From NCBI RefSeq assembly GCF_009674485.1, contig NZ_WKJJ01000009.1, forward strand, positions 62,001-126,000: 64,000 nucleotides of DNA. The letters are read 5' to 3'. Shown here in pieces: positions 9,642 to 19,202 of this stretch. A program made the translations under genes and the position numbers. The notes under the pieces were generated by a model. It made no database searches, was not told the origin of the DNA, and saw only the letters and a program-made list of their open reading frames with translations. How positions within the stretch are numbered: the first letter of the stretch is position 1; each line of letters begins with the position of its first letter. The DNA comes from Pseudoduganella rivuli. GTDB lineage: Bacteria > Pseudomonadota > Gammaproteobacteria > Burkholderiales > Burkholderiaceae_D.

Positions 9642-12335
9642 ATGAACAAGCCTTGCCCTGCGCAGCCACGCCTGTTGCTGACGTCCATCACCCTCGCCGT
9701 GCTGACCCTGGTCAACTCCGTCCATGCAGAGGAAATGCAGCGCGTGGAAATCACCGGTTCGTCCATCAAGCGCCTCGCGGCTGAAGCAGCGCTGCCGGTG
9801 TCGTCCATCAAGGCGGAGGAATTCGTCGAGCGCGGCATGACCACCCTGGCGGACGTGATGATGGCGCTGCCGCAGTCGGCATCGCTGGCGCCGTCTAACG
9901 CCGGTTCCGGCACCAACATCAACTTGCGCGGGTTGGGCGTGAACCGCACGCTGGTGCTGTTGAACGGCCGCCGCCTGGCGAACGAGGCGATTGCCGCCGG
10001 GTATGCCAACCTCGACGTGATTCCCATGAGCGCCCTGTCGCGCGTGGAAATCCTGCGCGACGGCGCATCGTCGATCTATGGTTCCGATGCGATCGGCGGC
10101 GTGGTCAACTTCATCACCAAGCGCGACGTCGAAGGCGGTTCCGTCACGGCGCAATACATCCAGCCTGAAAAGAATGGCGGCGGCGACGAACAGCGCGTCA
10201 CGCTGACGTACGGCATGGGCAACCTGGCCAACGATGGCTGGAACGTGTACGCCACCGTCGACGCCCACCAGCGTTCGCGCCTGGCGGCAAAAGACCGCGC
10301 CGACCTGTCGTCGGCTGCCAAGCTGACGGAACTGGGTCGCGCCCCGACCCTGGGCAGCGGCGGCAACGCCACCCCGGCCAACTTCACGACGGCCACCAAC
10401 AAGACCGCGCAAAACCCGTACTACTCGGCCGGCTGCCTGGCGCCATCGTCGATTCAGGGCGCAAAAAACACGTGTATCCTGAACGCCAACGAATATGGCA
10501 CCGCACTGCACGCCAACCAGCAGGTGACGTTCTACACCAAGGCCACCAAGCGCTTCTCGGAAGACCACACGGTCACCATCGATTACGCGCTGGGCACGGA
10601 ACAGATCCTGGCCGCGCGTAACCCGACCAATGCGGTCGCCGTCAATGGCGTGTCCGCCATCCTGCCATCGAGCAGCAAATGGTATCCGGGCGGCGCCGGC
10701 GGCGTGCCTGCCGTGGCGGGCCTGAAAGGCGAACCGCTGACCGTGACGTGGGCAGTGGCCGACTATGGCGTGGCCGTACAAAAAGACAAGCAGATCAACC
10801 AGCGCCTGGCGGTCTCCGACGAAAATCGCTGGGGCAACTGGGATACCCGTGCCGGCCTCGTGATCGGTATCAGCGACCGTGAAAACTATTACCAGAACGG
10901 CTTCTTCCGCGGCCAGGGCTTGCTGGACGGCCTGAAATCCGGCGCGCTCAATCCATTCGGCCTGCAAGACCAGACCGGCCTGGATTACCTGAAATCGGTT
11001 TCCGTCGACGGCCAGAAAAACCGCGATTCGCGCACCACGTACACGGGTGTCGACTTCAACGCCAGCCGTCCTCTGATGAACCTCGCCGGCGGCGAAATGA
11101 ACGTGGCCGTCGGCCTGGACTTCCACCGCGAAACCACGCGTGACGACAAACTGGCGATCCAGAATGACGTGACGTACCTGAACTCGAGCGCATCGCATGG
11201 CGAAGGCGCGCGCAACGTGGCCGCTATCTACGCGGAGATCGACATCCCGCTGACCAAGCAGCTGACCCTGAACTTTGCCGGCCGCGACGACCATTTCAGC
11301 GACTTCGGCAACACCTTCAATCCGAAAGCCAGCTTCCGCTACGAGCCTTCGAAACAGCTGATGTTCCGTGGTTCGGCCAACACGGGCTTCCGCGCACCGA
11401 CGCTGTTCGACGCTTACGGCTACCGCCTGCCTGGCGCCACCACCCGCACGTCGGCCAAGTGGGATGACCCGGTACTGTGCCCTGGCGGCACGCCAGGCAT
11501 GGCTGGCACCGGCAAGGCATTGCCAGGCTATGTGGCGTCGGAAGTGTGCAACGCGACCCTGCCGAAGCAGACCGGTTCCAACGCCGACCTGCAACCGGAA
11601 AAATCCAAAGGCTGGACCCTGGGCGTGGTGGTCGAGCCAACCAAGTCGCTGACCCTGTCGGCCGACTACTGGAACATCCGCATGACGGACATGCTGGCCA
11701 ACCTGCCGGAGCAGGTGTACTTCCTGTACCCGGACAAGTACAAGTCGTTCTTCGTGCGTAACGCCGACGGCACCATCAACTACATCAAGAATGTGACGAT
11801 GAACCTGGGCGGCCAGAAGGCGGCCGGTATCGACCTCTCGGCATCGTATTCGTTCCCGCGCTCGTCGACCTGGGGCGACTTCAAGGTGCAGCTCGACGGC
11901 ACCTACCTGACCCAGTTCGACAACCAGCTGGAAAAGGATTCCGAGTTCGTCTCGAACGTGGGCCGCTTCGGCCTGGCCAGCAACGGCACCACCAGCAGCT
12001 TCCCGATCATCACGTACCGCTGGAAGCACACGCTGAAGCTGAACTGGGCGCTGGGCAACTGGTCGGCACAAATGACGCAGAACTACAACTCGAAGTATGA
12101 AGACCAGAACCTGGTGGCGCAGCAATACTGGCGCGACATCAATTCGTACAAGCCATGGAACCTGACGGCGACGTACAAGGGCTTCAAGAACATCGTGATC
12201 ACGGGTGGTGTGACGAACCTGTTCGACTCGGCTCCGCCGGCAACCAACCACAGTGGCTATTCGTTCGGCTACCTGAGCAGCGCTGCCAGCCCGATCGGCC
12301 GTTCGTATAACCTGCGCGCGACTTATAACTTCTAA
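9642..12335 (+). CDS. TonB-dependent receptor, probable pectic oligosaccharide transporter
   Basis: The product is 897 aa from the ATG at 9642, which follows GAAGGAGACATAACT; an in-frame TTG at 9618 is less likely. A signal peptide (to about residue 25, ...SVHA) precedes a mature start EEMQRVEITGS, the conserved opening of carbohydrate-type TonB receptors. A plug domain (LADVMMALPQ, GSGTNINLRGLG, RVEILRDGASSIYGSDAIGGVVNFI) comes next, then a long beta-barrel ending in an aromatic Phe (ATYNF). It probably imports oligogalacturonides across the outer membrane, judging from the pectinase genes after it. It follows the gntR gene by 212 bp of leader with GC-rich inverted repeats (for example GGCGCC at 9507 and 9519). 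Confidence 0.88.
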   Translation: MNKPCPAQPRLLLTSITLAVLTLVNSVHAEEMQRVEITGSSIKRLAAEAALPVSSIKAEEFVERGMTTLADVMMALPQSASLAPSNAGSGTNINLRGLGVNRTLVLLNGRRLANEAIAAGYANLDVIPMSALSRVEILRDGASSIYGSDAIGGVVNFITKRDVEGGSVTAQYIQPEKNGGGDEQRVTLTYGMGNLANDGWNVYATVDAHQRSRLAAKDRADLSSAAKLTELGRAPTLGSGGNATPANFTTATNKTAQNPYYSAGCLAPSSIQGAKNTCILNANEYGTALHANQQVTFYTKATKRFSEDHTVTIDYALGTEQILAARNPTNAVAVNGVSAILPSSSKWYPGGAGGVPAVAGLKGEPLTVTWAVADYGVAVQKDKQINQRLAVSDENRWGNWDTRAGLVIGISDRENYYQNGFFRGQGLLDGLKSGALNPFGLQDQTGLDYLKSVSVDGQKNRDSRTTYTGVDFNASRPLMNLAGGEMNVAVGLDFHRETTRDDKLAIQNDVTYLNSSASHGEGARNVAAIYAEIDIPLTKQLTLNFAGRDDHFSDFGNTFNPKASFRYEPSKQLMFRGSANTGFRAPTLFDAYGYRLPGATTRTSAKWDDPVLCPGGTPGMAGTGKALPGYVASEVCNATLPKQTGSNADLQPEKSKGWTLGVVVEPTKSLTLSADYWNIRMTDMLANLPEQVYFLYPDKYKSFFVRNADGTINYIKNVTMNLGGQKAAGIDLSASYSFPRSSTWGDFKVQLDGTYLTQFDNQLEKDSEFVSNVGRFGLASNGTTSSFPIITYRWKHTLKLNWALGNWSAQMTQNYNSKYEDQNLVAQQYWRDINSYKPWNLTATYKGFKNIVITGGVTNLFDSAPPATNHSGYSFGYLSSAASPIGRSYNLRATYNF

Positions 12336-12341
12336 GCATAC

Positions 12342-12377
12342 GGGCCACGGCGCTGGTCCCATCCAGCGTCGTGGCCC
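12342..12377 (+). terminator. Strong intercistronic stem-loop after the TonB receptor
   Basis: A 15-bp stem (12342-12356 with 12363-12377, one G-U wobble) closes a 6-nt loop, just after the receptor stop codon. There is no T-run, so a classical terminator is unlikely. It may instead stabilise the receptor message or reduce read-through into the acetylesterase and pectinase genes, giving different protein levels from one operon. Confidence 0.65.
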
Positions 12378-12389
12378 AACGGGGATCCG

Positions 12390-13181
12390 ATGAAACTGAA
12401 TTCCATGACCGCGGCGCTGGCATTGTATGCAGGCGCCGCTTTTTCCATTCACGCCGCGGAAAACAAACCCGTGCGCTTCATCCTGGTGGGCGATTCCACC
12501 ATGGCCACGGCCAGCGGTTACGGCGACGCGTTCTGCGCGCGCGTCATCCGCGCCGACACGTGCATCAACCTGGCCAAGGGCGGCCGCAGCTCCGGCAGCT
12601 TCCGCGCCGAAGGCCGCTGGGATGAAGTGCAGGGTTTGCTGAAAGGCGCCAGCGCTTACCGCGCCACCTACGTGCTGATCCAGTTCGGCCACAACGACCA
12701 GCCGGGCAAGCCCGGCCGCTCGACGGACCTGGTGACGGAATTCCCCGTCAACATGACGCGCTACGTGCAGGAAGTCAAAGCGCTGGGCGGCGTTCCCGTG
12801 CTGGTGACGCCGCTGACACGCCGCAGTTTCAAGAACAAGATCCTGGAAAACAACCTGGCGCCCTGGGCGGACGCGATCCGCAAGGTGGCGGCCGAACAGC
12901 AGGTTGCGCTGCTGGATCTGAATGCGGACAGTGTCGCCGCCGTGCAAGCCATGGGCGAAGCGGAAGCCGATACGCTGGCGGTGGAACCCAAGCCCGCCGC
13001 CGCTCCCGCCGCCACCGCTGACCTGGCCAAAGTCGAACCCGCCGGCGCCGCAAAAAGCGCGTTCGATTACACGCACGTGGGACCGAAAGGCGCCATGTAC
13101 TTTGCCCGCATGGTCGAGCGTGAACTGAAGGCGGCATTGCCGGTCACGGCCACGCAATTCCGTCCCGAGGGCCAGCCATGA
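12390..13181 (+). CDS. Rhamnogalacturonan/pectin acetylesterase (SGNH, CE12)
   Basis: The product is 263 aa with a signal peptide (about residues 1-22, ...SIHA), so it is exported. SGNH landmarks are present: GDST with Ser36, the KGGRSS glycine block, FGHND with Asn102, and DYTHVG with Asp226/His229. CE12 enzymes remove acetyl groups from rhamnogalacturonan or homogalacturonan so that lyases and hydrolases can act. An Ala/Pro-rich insertion (about residues 190-222) sits just before the catalytic Asp-His pair. The stop overlaps the pectinesterase start by 4 bp, so both are made together. Confidence 0.87.
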   Translation: MKLNSMTAALALYAGAAFSIHAAENKPVRFILVGDSTMATASGYGDAFCARVIRADTCINLAKGGRSSGSFRAEGRWDEVQGLLKGASAYRATYVLIQFGHNDQPGKPGRSTDLVTEFPVNMTRYVQEVKALGGVPVLVTPLTRRSFKNKILENNLAPWADAIRKVAAEQQVALLDLNADSVAAVQAMGEAEADTLAVEPKPAAAPAATADLAKVEPAGAAKSAFDYTHVGPKGAMYFARMVERELKAALPVTATQFRPEGQP

Positions 13182-14698
13182 CGGTGCGCCGCCTGGCTTG
13201 CCTGCTGGCCACATTGGTGGTGCACGGTGCAGTCCACGGCGCCGATGCGCAACCTGCGGCCCGGGACAGCAGCACGGCTGCCGGTCCCACGGCCGCCACC
13301 GGCACGGCCCGCCCGCAATTGACGGCCGCGCAGGCGGCGCAATTCACGTACAAGGAAGTGTTGAAATACGTGGGCGTGGCGGGCAGCGAGAGGGTCGACC
13401 CATGGGACCCGCTGGCCGATCCGCTGGCCACCAACGCACCGTTCACGCCAACGTATATCGTCAATGCGAAAGCGCCAGCCGATGGCGTGCGCACGTTTAA
13501 CACGGTGCAGGCGGCCGTCTCGCGCGCACTGCTTGACGCCGGCCAGCGCAAGCGCGTCTACATCCTGGTGAAGCCGGGCGTGTACCGCGAACTGGTGTAC
13601 GTGCCGGCCGCCTCCGTAGCCATCACCTTGTATGGCGAAGGCAGGCAAGCCGCCGACACCGTCATCACGGCCAGGCTGGACGCCGCCGTCGCGGCGGACG
13701 CTTACGCGGCGCAATATGGTCCGCATTTCGCGCAAGCGCACGCGGACGTGCAAGCCATGCACGCACTGGTCAGGGAGCGCGCGGCGGCGGGCAAAGGCAA
13801 TATCGGCACCGGCGGCTCGCAAACCATGTGGGTGCAAAACCACGGTTTCCAGGCCCGCAATCTCACCATCGCCAACGGCTACAACAAGGACACCGGCAAT
13901 GCGCGCGAAGAATGCGGCGAGCGACCGTGCGGCCGCAGCGACGTGAACCCGCAACAGAACGTGGTGCACCACCAGGCCGTGGCGCTGCAAGTGGAAGGCG
14001 CGGACAAGGTGCAGTTTGAAAATGTACGCCTGATCGGCTTCCAGGACACGCTGTACCTGAAAAACCGCGACGTCCACCAGCGCCAGCGCGATACGGTGCG
14101 CAGCTTCTTCCACAACGTGTACATCGAAGGCGATGTGGATTTCATTTTCGGCGACAGCACCGCCTATTTCCTCAAATCGGAAATCCGCACGCTGGGCGAC
14201 CGCACCACCGCCTATGTCGGCGCCCCCAACACCAGCTACCTGTCGAAATACGGCTTCGTGTTCGACCAGTCCGCGTTCACGCATGACGGTTCGAAAAACG
14301 CACTGGCCGGCCAGTTCTTCCTGGCGCGCCAGTGGTTCCACAACCAGAAGTGCACGCCGTACGGCAAGGTCCCGGTGGAGGGTTACCGCTGCGTCCTTGG
14401 CGACGTCAGCGCCTATGCCGCACCGAACGGCACCATCACGCCGAACGTGCTGGAAACCGTGGGCAAGATGGTGGTGATGAATTCCCGCATCGGCCGCCAC
14501 ATCAACCGTGAGCGCCCGTGGTCGGACTGGAACCGCAACGGCACGCTGCCCTACCGCCCCGCGCAATTCAATTCGGACGATTACTGGGCTAACCTGAAGG
14601 CGGCCGGCATCGATCCCGTGAAAGACCTTGGCTACCAGCGCGCGCCGCAGCCTGCCGCGCCCTTCCTGGCCGAATACAACAACATTTACGAAAATTAA
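13178..14698 (+). CDS. Pectin methylesterase (CE8)
   Basis: The product is 506 aa with a signal peptide (about residues 1-22). The CE8 right-handed beta-helix signature residues are seen: QAVALQV, GFQDTLY (Gln289/Asp290) and GDVDFIFG with catalytic Asp321. The usual LGRPW block reads LARQW, keeping the substrate-binding Arg. It removes methyl esters from homogalacturonan, producing the polygalacturonate attacked by the GH28 enzyme encoded next and by the PL1 lyase further away. The ATG at 13178 overlaps the acetylesterase stop (ATGA). Confidence 0.92.
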   Translation: MTVRRLACLLATLVVHGAVHGADAQPAARDSSTAAGPTAATGTARPQLTAAQAAQFTYKEVLKYVGVAGSERVDPWDPLADPLATNAPFTPTYIVNAKAPADGVRTFNTVQAAVSRALLDAGQRKRVYILVKPGVYRELVYVPAASVAITLYGEGRQAADTVITARLDAAVAADAYAAQYGPHFAQAHADVQAMHALVRERAAAGKGNIGTGGSQTMWVQNHGFQARNLTIANGYNKDTGNAREECGERPCGRSDVNPQQNVVHHQAVALQVEGADKVQFENVRLIGFQDTLYLKNRDVHQRQRDTVRSFFHNVYIEGDVDFIFGDSTAYFLKSEIRTLGDRTTAYVGAPNTSYLSKYGFVFDQSAFTHDGSKNALAGQFFLARQWFHNQKCTPYGKVPVEGYRCVLGDVSAYAAPNGTITPNVLETVGKMVVMNSRIGRHINRERPWSDWNRNGTLPYRPAQFNSDDYWANLKAAGIDPVKDLGYQRAPQPAAPFLAEYNNIYEN

Positions 14699-14703
14699 AC
14701 ACC

Positions 14704-16554
14704 ATGAAATTCACCATCAATCATTCGCGCCGCACGCTGCTGAAGACCACGCCGGCTGCAGCCATGGCCCTGGCTGGCGCGCCCGCCATCGCCGCCACCG
14801 AACCCGATCCGTGGCTGCGCGCAGCGGAGATCGCGAAGAAGCTGGCCAACCCGACGTCGTTCCGCAAGCAGGATTTCCTCGTGACGGATTTCGGCGCCGG
14901 CCAGTGCCAGCTGACGAAAGTCAAGGCGTGGGTCTCGCATGACGACGAAGCGCTGATCGATACCCCCGTCAAAGGTTCGAAGGATTGTTATCCGGCTTTG
15001 CGCGACGCGATTGCCGCGTGCCACAAGGCGGGCGGCGGGCGCGTGGTGATCCCCGCCGGTAACTGGTATTGCGCCGGCCCCATCGTGCTGCTGTCGAACG
15101 TGAATGTGCATTTGAATAAAGGCGCGCACGTCTATTTCAGCAACAACCCGGAAGACTATGCGAAATATGGCGAATTCGATTGCGGCAAGAACGGCAAGCT
15201 GGTGATCACGCGCTGGCAGAGCAACGATTGCCTGAATTTCGCATCGATGATTTACGCCTATGGCCAGGACAATATCGCGCTGACGGGCGACGACTGGACC
15301 AGCATCCTCAATGGCCAGGGTGGCGTGCCGTTCGCGGACAGCCCGGATTGCTGGTGGACGTGGAAGGGCAAGAACCGCACCATCAACGCGGTGTCGCAAA
15401 CCAATACGCCCGGCTACAAGCCCGGCTCGATCGCGGCCAACATGGAAAACCCCGTCAACCCGAAATCCCTGGCGGACGTGGCGCCCAACCTGACGGACGA
15501 TGAGCGCAAGCTGATCCAGGGCGACGGCAATAAATGGCGCGCCGATGAACACTACCTGCCGGCGCTGTCGGAGGCCGGCGTGCCGCTGCCGCGCCGCGTG
15601 TTCGGCCTGGGCCACTTCCTGCGTCCGTCGATGATCCACATCATCGGCTGCACCAACGTGCTGCTGCAAGGCTACCAGGTGACCAACACGCCGTTCTGGC
15701 AACACCACCCGGTCCACTGCCGCAACATCGTGCTGCGCAACGTGAACATGAACAGCCACGGCCCGAACAGCGACGGCTTCGATCCGGAATCATGCGACCA
15801 CGTGCTGATCGAAGGCAGCATGTTCGACACGGGCGACGATTGCATCGCCATCAAGGCGGGCAAGAACCAGGATACGCAATACGGCCCGTCGCAAAACATC
15901 GTGATCCAGAACTGCACGATGCACGCGGGCCATGGCGCTGTCACGCTCGGCAGTGAAATGGCGGCCGGTATCCAGAACGTGTATGCACAAGACCTGGTGT
16001 TTGAAAACAAGCACTGGAAAACCAACCCGCTGAACACGGCGATCCGCCTGAAGACCAACATGAACCGGGGCGGCTACCTGCGCAATTTCTACGTGCGCAA
16101 TATCTCGATCCCGAACGGCGTGCAAACGTCGCCGTCGTTCTATGCATCGCTGCCGGGTTCCCCGATCGCGTCGCGCACGGTGGCCACGGCGGCCGGCGCC
16201 GTCGTCACCTTCGATTGCGACTACACGCCGACGGCGGACAGCGTGCGTACCCGTCCGCCCGTGGTCAGCAATGTGCACATCTCGAACGTCAAGGTCGGCA
16301 ATGTGGACACCAAGGACGGCAGGAAAGCATCGTGCTACCAGGCGATTGTCGTGCTGGGACCGGTGGCGTCCGACTACAACGGCCCGCAACCAATGCCGGC
16401 CGTACTGCCCGTCACCAACGTGACCGTCACCGACTGCGATTTCGGTACGCCGGTGAACGACAAGGCGCCGTGGTACCTGTACAACGTGAAAGGCTTGAAG
16501 CTGAAGAATGTGACCATCGGCGGCAAGGTGCACAACGCGGAGCTGGCGGGCTGA
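14704..16554 (+). CDS. Polygalacturonase (GH28) with Tat-like signal
   Basis: The product is 616 aa. The N-terminus SRRTLLKTTPAAAMALAGAPAIAA looks like a Tat signal (twin Arg at 9-10). GH28 active-site blocks are complete: NSDGFD (Asp357), DTGDDCIAIK (Asp378/Asp379), GHGAVTLGSE (His410) and IRLKTN. It hydrolyses alpha-1,4 bonds of de-esterified homogalacturonan, releasing galacturonate or short oligomers. At 616 aa it is longer than simple endo-enzymes and resembles exo-type periplasmic forms such as PehX. It is the last gene of the receptor-acetylesterase-pectinesterase series, 5 bp after the pectinesterase stop, and converges on a GH43 gene 5 bp away. Confidence 0.92.
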   Translation: MKFTINHSRRTLLKTTPAAAMALAGAPAIAATEPDPWLRAAEIAKKLANPTSFRKQDFLVTDFGAGQCQLTKVKAWVSHDDEALIDTPVKGSKDCYPALRDAIAACHKAGGGRVVIPAGNWYCAGPIVLLSNVNVHLNKGAHVYFSNNPEDYAKYGEFDCGKNGKLVITRWQSNDCLNFASMIYAYGQDNIALTGDDWTSILNGQGGVPFADSPDCWWTWKGKNRTINAVSQTNTPGYKPGSIAANMENPVNPKSLADVAPNLTDDERKLIQGDGNKWRADEHYLPALSEAGVPLPRRVFGLGHFLRPSMIHIIGCTNVLLQGYQVTNTPFWQHHPVHCRNIVLRNVNMNSHGPNSDGFDPESCDHVLIEGSMFDTGDDCIAIKAGKNQDTQYGPSQNIVIQNCTMHAGHGAVTLGSEMAAGIQNVYAQDLVFENKHWKTNPLNTAIRLKTNMNRGGYLRNFYVRNISIPNGVQTSPSFYASLPGSPIASRTVATAAGAVVTFDCDYTPTADSVRTRPPVVSNVHISNVKVGNVDTKDGRKASCYQAIVVLGPVASDYNGPQPMPAVLPVTNVTVTDCDFGTPVNDKAPWYLYNVKGLKLKNVTIGGKVHNAELAG

Positions 16555-16559
16555 CGGGG

Positions 16560-18155
16560 TCAGTTGGCCGGGCTGACGCGGAAGTAATCGATCTCCGCGT
16601 AGCCCGCGGCGGTGGCCGGCGCAATGCTGAACAACCCCATTTGCGCCCCCACCCAGCGCCCCATCGCCGCCGTGAACGGCTGGCCAACCGTGGTGTACGC
16701 CACGCCATCGGCGCTGTACGAAAACCGCGTGACGCCGCCCTCCGCGACTGCCATCCGCAGGTGCACGGAATTGCCCGCCAGCGGCGCAACGGCCTCATCC
16801 TTTTCAGTGCACGCCTTGTTGGCCTTGTCACAGCCGGCGGCAACCACCATCAACTTGCCGCCATGACGCCGCACACCAATCCAGCGGTAATCCATGCCAT
16901 ACATCAGCAAGCCCGCCTTGCCGCCTTCGGCCAGGCCGGCGCCATCAACCAGCGCATCGACGGTAAAACGCTCGGCAGGCAGCTTTTGCAGCAGCACGGC
17001 GGGCGCATGCCACAGGTTGCGCGCACCCGCCGCATCGCTCCACGCCTGCAGGCGCAACCAGCCCGGGCGCACCGTCAGCGAATACCACTCGGGCCGCCAG
17101 TTGGCATTCCACTGCCACTGCAAGCCCAATACCGGCGCATTGAATTCATCGGACGATGGCGGCATCGCCATGCGCGTATCCGCCGCCACCGGCGGCCGGT
17201 ACGTCATGACCGGCTCGCCCGTCCCTTTACCCTCGCGGTCGATACCGATCACGGGCCAGCCATCCTGCCACGCCATCGGCTGCAAGTGCACGACACGGCC
17301 ATAGGCCCGCTTGTCCTGGAAGTGGTAAAACCAGTCTTCGCCCTGCGGCGTACGGACCCATGCGCCCTGGTGCGGACCATTGACGGGAGAAATGCCCTGG
17401 GCCATGACGATGCGGTCTTCGTACGGCCCGTCGATGCGGCGCGAGCGGAAGACGGATTGCCAGCCTGTTTCCACGCCGCCGGCCGGGGCGAATACGTAGT
17501 ACCAGCCGTCGTGCTTGTACAGCTTGGGCCCTTCCAATGTGCGGTAATTCGGCAACTTGTTGCCATCGATGACCACCGGACCCGCTTCATCGAGCATGCG
17601 CGAGCCGTCGGGCGCCATGCGGCGCAACGTCAGCACGTTATTGAAGCCCGCGCGGCTTTTCGCCCAGGCGTGCAACAAATACGCCTTGCCATCGTCATCC
17701 CACAGCGGCGTGGGATCGATCACGCCCTTGCCGGCCAACAGCAGGCGCGGCTCGCTCCACGGCCCGGTAAAACCCGTGGCGGTCGTCACGTACACGCCGA
17801 CATCCGGGTCCGGATAAAAAATCCAGAATTTGCCATCGTGGTAGCGCAGGCATGGCGCCCAGACGCCGTCGCCGTGGCGCGGCTGCGCATAGACGTCCAA
17901 CGGCAGTTGCCGCTGCACCGCATGCCCCACCAGTTCCCAGTGCACCATGTCGCGCGATTGCAGCAGCGGCAAGGCGGGCGAACTGTTGAAGCTGGACGAC
18001 GTCATGTAATACATGTCGCCGACGCGGATCACGTCCGGGTCGGAATAGTCGGCATGCAGGATGGGGTTGGTGTAGACGGGGGATGGCGGCGCGGCATGCG
18101 CACCAGGTGCGAGGAAAGACAGCGACAACGCGGCGATGCGGAGGACTGCGTTCAA
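16560..18155 (-). CDS. GH43 family glycoside hydrolase (arabinofuranosidase/xylosidase type)
   Basis: From the TTG at 18155 (AGGAG 6 nt upstream) the product is 531 aa, beginning with a signal peptide ending in PGAHA. The alternative ATG at 18212 lies inside a REP element and has no ribosome site. The five-bladed propeller shows the usual GH43 acids: base Asp39 in YSDPDV, the Asp of GVIDPTPLWDDDG and the acid Glu of TLEGPKL. A C-terminal beta-sandwich domain (DUF1349/concanavalin-like, from about residue 325) follows. Such enzymes remove arabinose or xylose side chains of pectin or hemicellulose. Confidence 0.88.
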   Translation of the reverse strand: MNAVLRIAALSLSFLAPGAHAAPPSPVYTNPILHADYSDPDVIRVGDMYYMTSSSFNSSPALPLLQSRDMVHWELVGHAVQRQLPLDVYAQPRHGDGVWAPCLRYHDGKFWIFYPDPDVGVYVTTATGFTGPWSEPRLLLAGKGVIDPTPLWDDDGKAYLLHAWAKSRAGFNNVLTLRRMAPDGSRMLDEAGPVVIDGNKLPNYRTLEGPKLYKHDGWYYVFAPAGGVETGWQSVFRSRRIDGPYEDRIVMAQGISPVNGPHQGAWVRTPQGEDWFYHFQDKRAYGRVVHLQPMAWQDGWPVIGIDREGKGTGEPVMTYRPPVAADTRMAMPPSSDEFNAPVLGLQWQWNANWRPEWYSLTVRPGWLRLQAWSDAAGARNLWHAPAVLLQKLPAERFTVDALVDGAGLAEGGKAGLLMYGMDYRWIGVRRHGGKLMVVAAGCDKANKACTEKDEAVAPLAGNSVHLRMAVAEGGVTRFSYSADGVAYTTVGQPFTAAMGRWVGAQMGLFSIAPATAAGYAEIDYFRVSPAN

Positions 18156-18178
18156 TGCTTGCTCCTGCGTTCGTGAAA

Positions 18179-18289
18179 CGTAGGGCGGTTTTGCCGGAGG
18201 CAAAGCCGCCATGCCTGCGAAACGGTGCGGCAGGAGCTGGTGGCGGCGCTTGCATGGCGGCTTTCGCCTGCAGCGAAAACCGCCCTACG
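18179..18289. repeat. REP/BIME-like palindromic intergenic repeat, copy 2
   Basis: Perfect 14-bp inverted ends, CGTAGGGCGGTTTT and AAAACCGCCCTACG, bound two back-to-back hairpins: GGCGGTTTTGCC/GGCAAAGCCGCC, and GGCGGCTTTCGC paired with GCGAAAACCGCC. It matches copy 1 at 5978-6088 in plan and core sequence. It lies between the lactonase-like gene and GH43, both on the minus strand, so it follows the end of the kdgD operon. Confidence 0.82.
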
Positions 18290-18317
18290 GAAACCAGCCA
18301 ACACTCCGGCGCGTGTC

Positions 18318-19202
18318 CTAGCCTCTGAAAGGAACGTCGGCGATCCCTTTCACACCGGGCCGCAGCGTAATCACCGCCCCGCCCCAGCGTGCATCTTCCG
18401 GTTTGCCGGAGACAATCGACGTCACCAGCAGCGTCTCCATGTCAGGCCCGCCGAATGCGCACATCGACGGTTTCAGCATCGGCAAATCGATGCGGCGATC
18501 CAATTTTCCACTGGGCGTAAACCGCAGCAGGCAACCGGCATCGTTGGCGCACGTCCAGTAGCAGCCATCGGCATCGACGGCGGCGCCATCGGGACGGCCC
18601 ACCTGCTGGTTCAAATCCGCAAACACGCGGCGGTTCGACGGCGTGCCGGACTCCGCATCGAAATCGAACGCCCACACCAGGCGGCGCTGCGGATGCGAAT
18701 CCGATAAATACATGGTGCGGCTGTCCGGCGCGAAGGCCAGGCCGTTTTGCGTCAGCAAGCCATCGACGAACGGCGCGGACAGCGCGGCGCCGTCATGCGA
18801 ATACAGCACACCGGCCGGATTGGCGGCCGCCATGTCCATGAACATGGTGCCGGCCCAGAAACGTCCCTGCCGGTCGCAGCGGCCATCGTTGAAGCGCAAG
18901 CCTGGACCGAGGCCGCCGGCATGGCACAGCAGGGTTTCCGCCGCGCTGGACGATTCGCCCAGCACCAGCGTGTACAAGCCCGATTCCATGCCCGCCACCA
19001 GGCCGCCGCCGGCACGGGGCGCGATGCACGCCACCATTTCCGACGTGGTCCAGCTGCGCAGCGCACCGCTGGCGCCGTCCATGCGCCAGACCGTGCGTTG
19101 CGGGATGTCGACCCAGTACCAGGCGCCGGCGACGGCGTCCCAGACCGGGCTTTCACCCGTCTTGCAAATGAGATCGCTTATTTGATGGATCACGCGTTCC
19201 AT
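18318..19202 (-). CDS. SMP-30/gluconolactonase family, probable aldarolactone hydrolase
   Basis: The product is a 294-aa six-bladed propeller. The metal ligands match the family: Glu17 (GESPVW), Asn153 (TQNGLAFAPD) and Asp205 (GRPDGAAVD), with Asn105/Asp106 in RFNDGRCD lining the site. The family hydrolyses sugar lactones in the cytoplasm. Udh makes galactaro-lactone, so this enzyme most likely opens that ring to galactarate; arabinonolactone from pectin arabinose is the alternative. Its start overlaps the dehydrogenase gene by 13 bp, giving a kdgD-dehydrogenase-lactonase operon. Confidence 0.85.
   Translation of the reverse strand: MERVIHQISDLICKTGESPVWDAVAGAWYWVDIPQRTVWRMDGASGALRSWTTSEMVACIAPRAGGGLVAGMESGLYTLVLGESSSAAETLLCHAGGLGPGLRFNDGRCDRQGRFWAGTMFMDMAAANPAGVLYSHDGAALSAPFVDGLLTQNGLAFAPDSRTMYLSDSHPQRRLVWAFDFDAESGTPSNRRVFADLNQQVGRPDGAAVDADGCYWTCANDAGCLLRFTPSGKLDRRIDLPMLKPSMCAFGGPDMETLLVTSIVSGKPEDARWGGAVITLRPGVKGIADVPFRG

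Noticed and set aside
9486..13214. Very long open frame (1242 codons) on the minus strand
   Set aside because: It is antisense to the TonB receptor and acetylesterase, has a composition typical of a high-GC shadow frame, and resembles no family.
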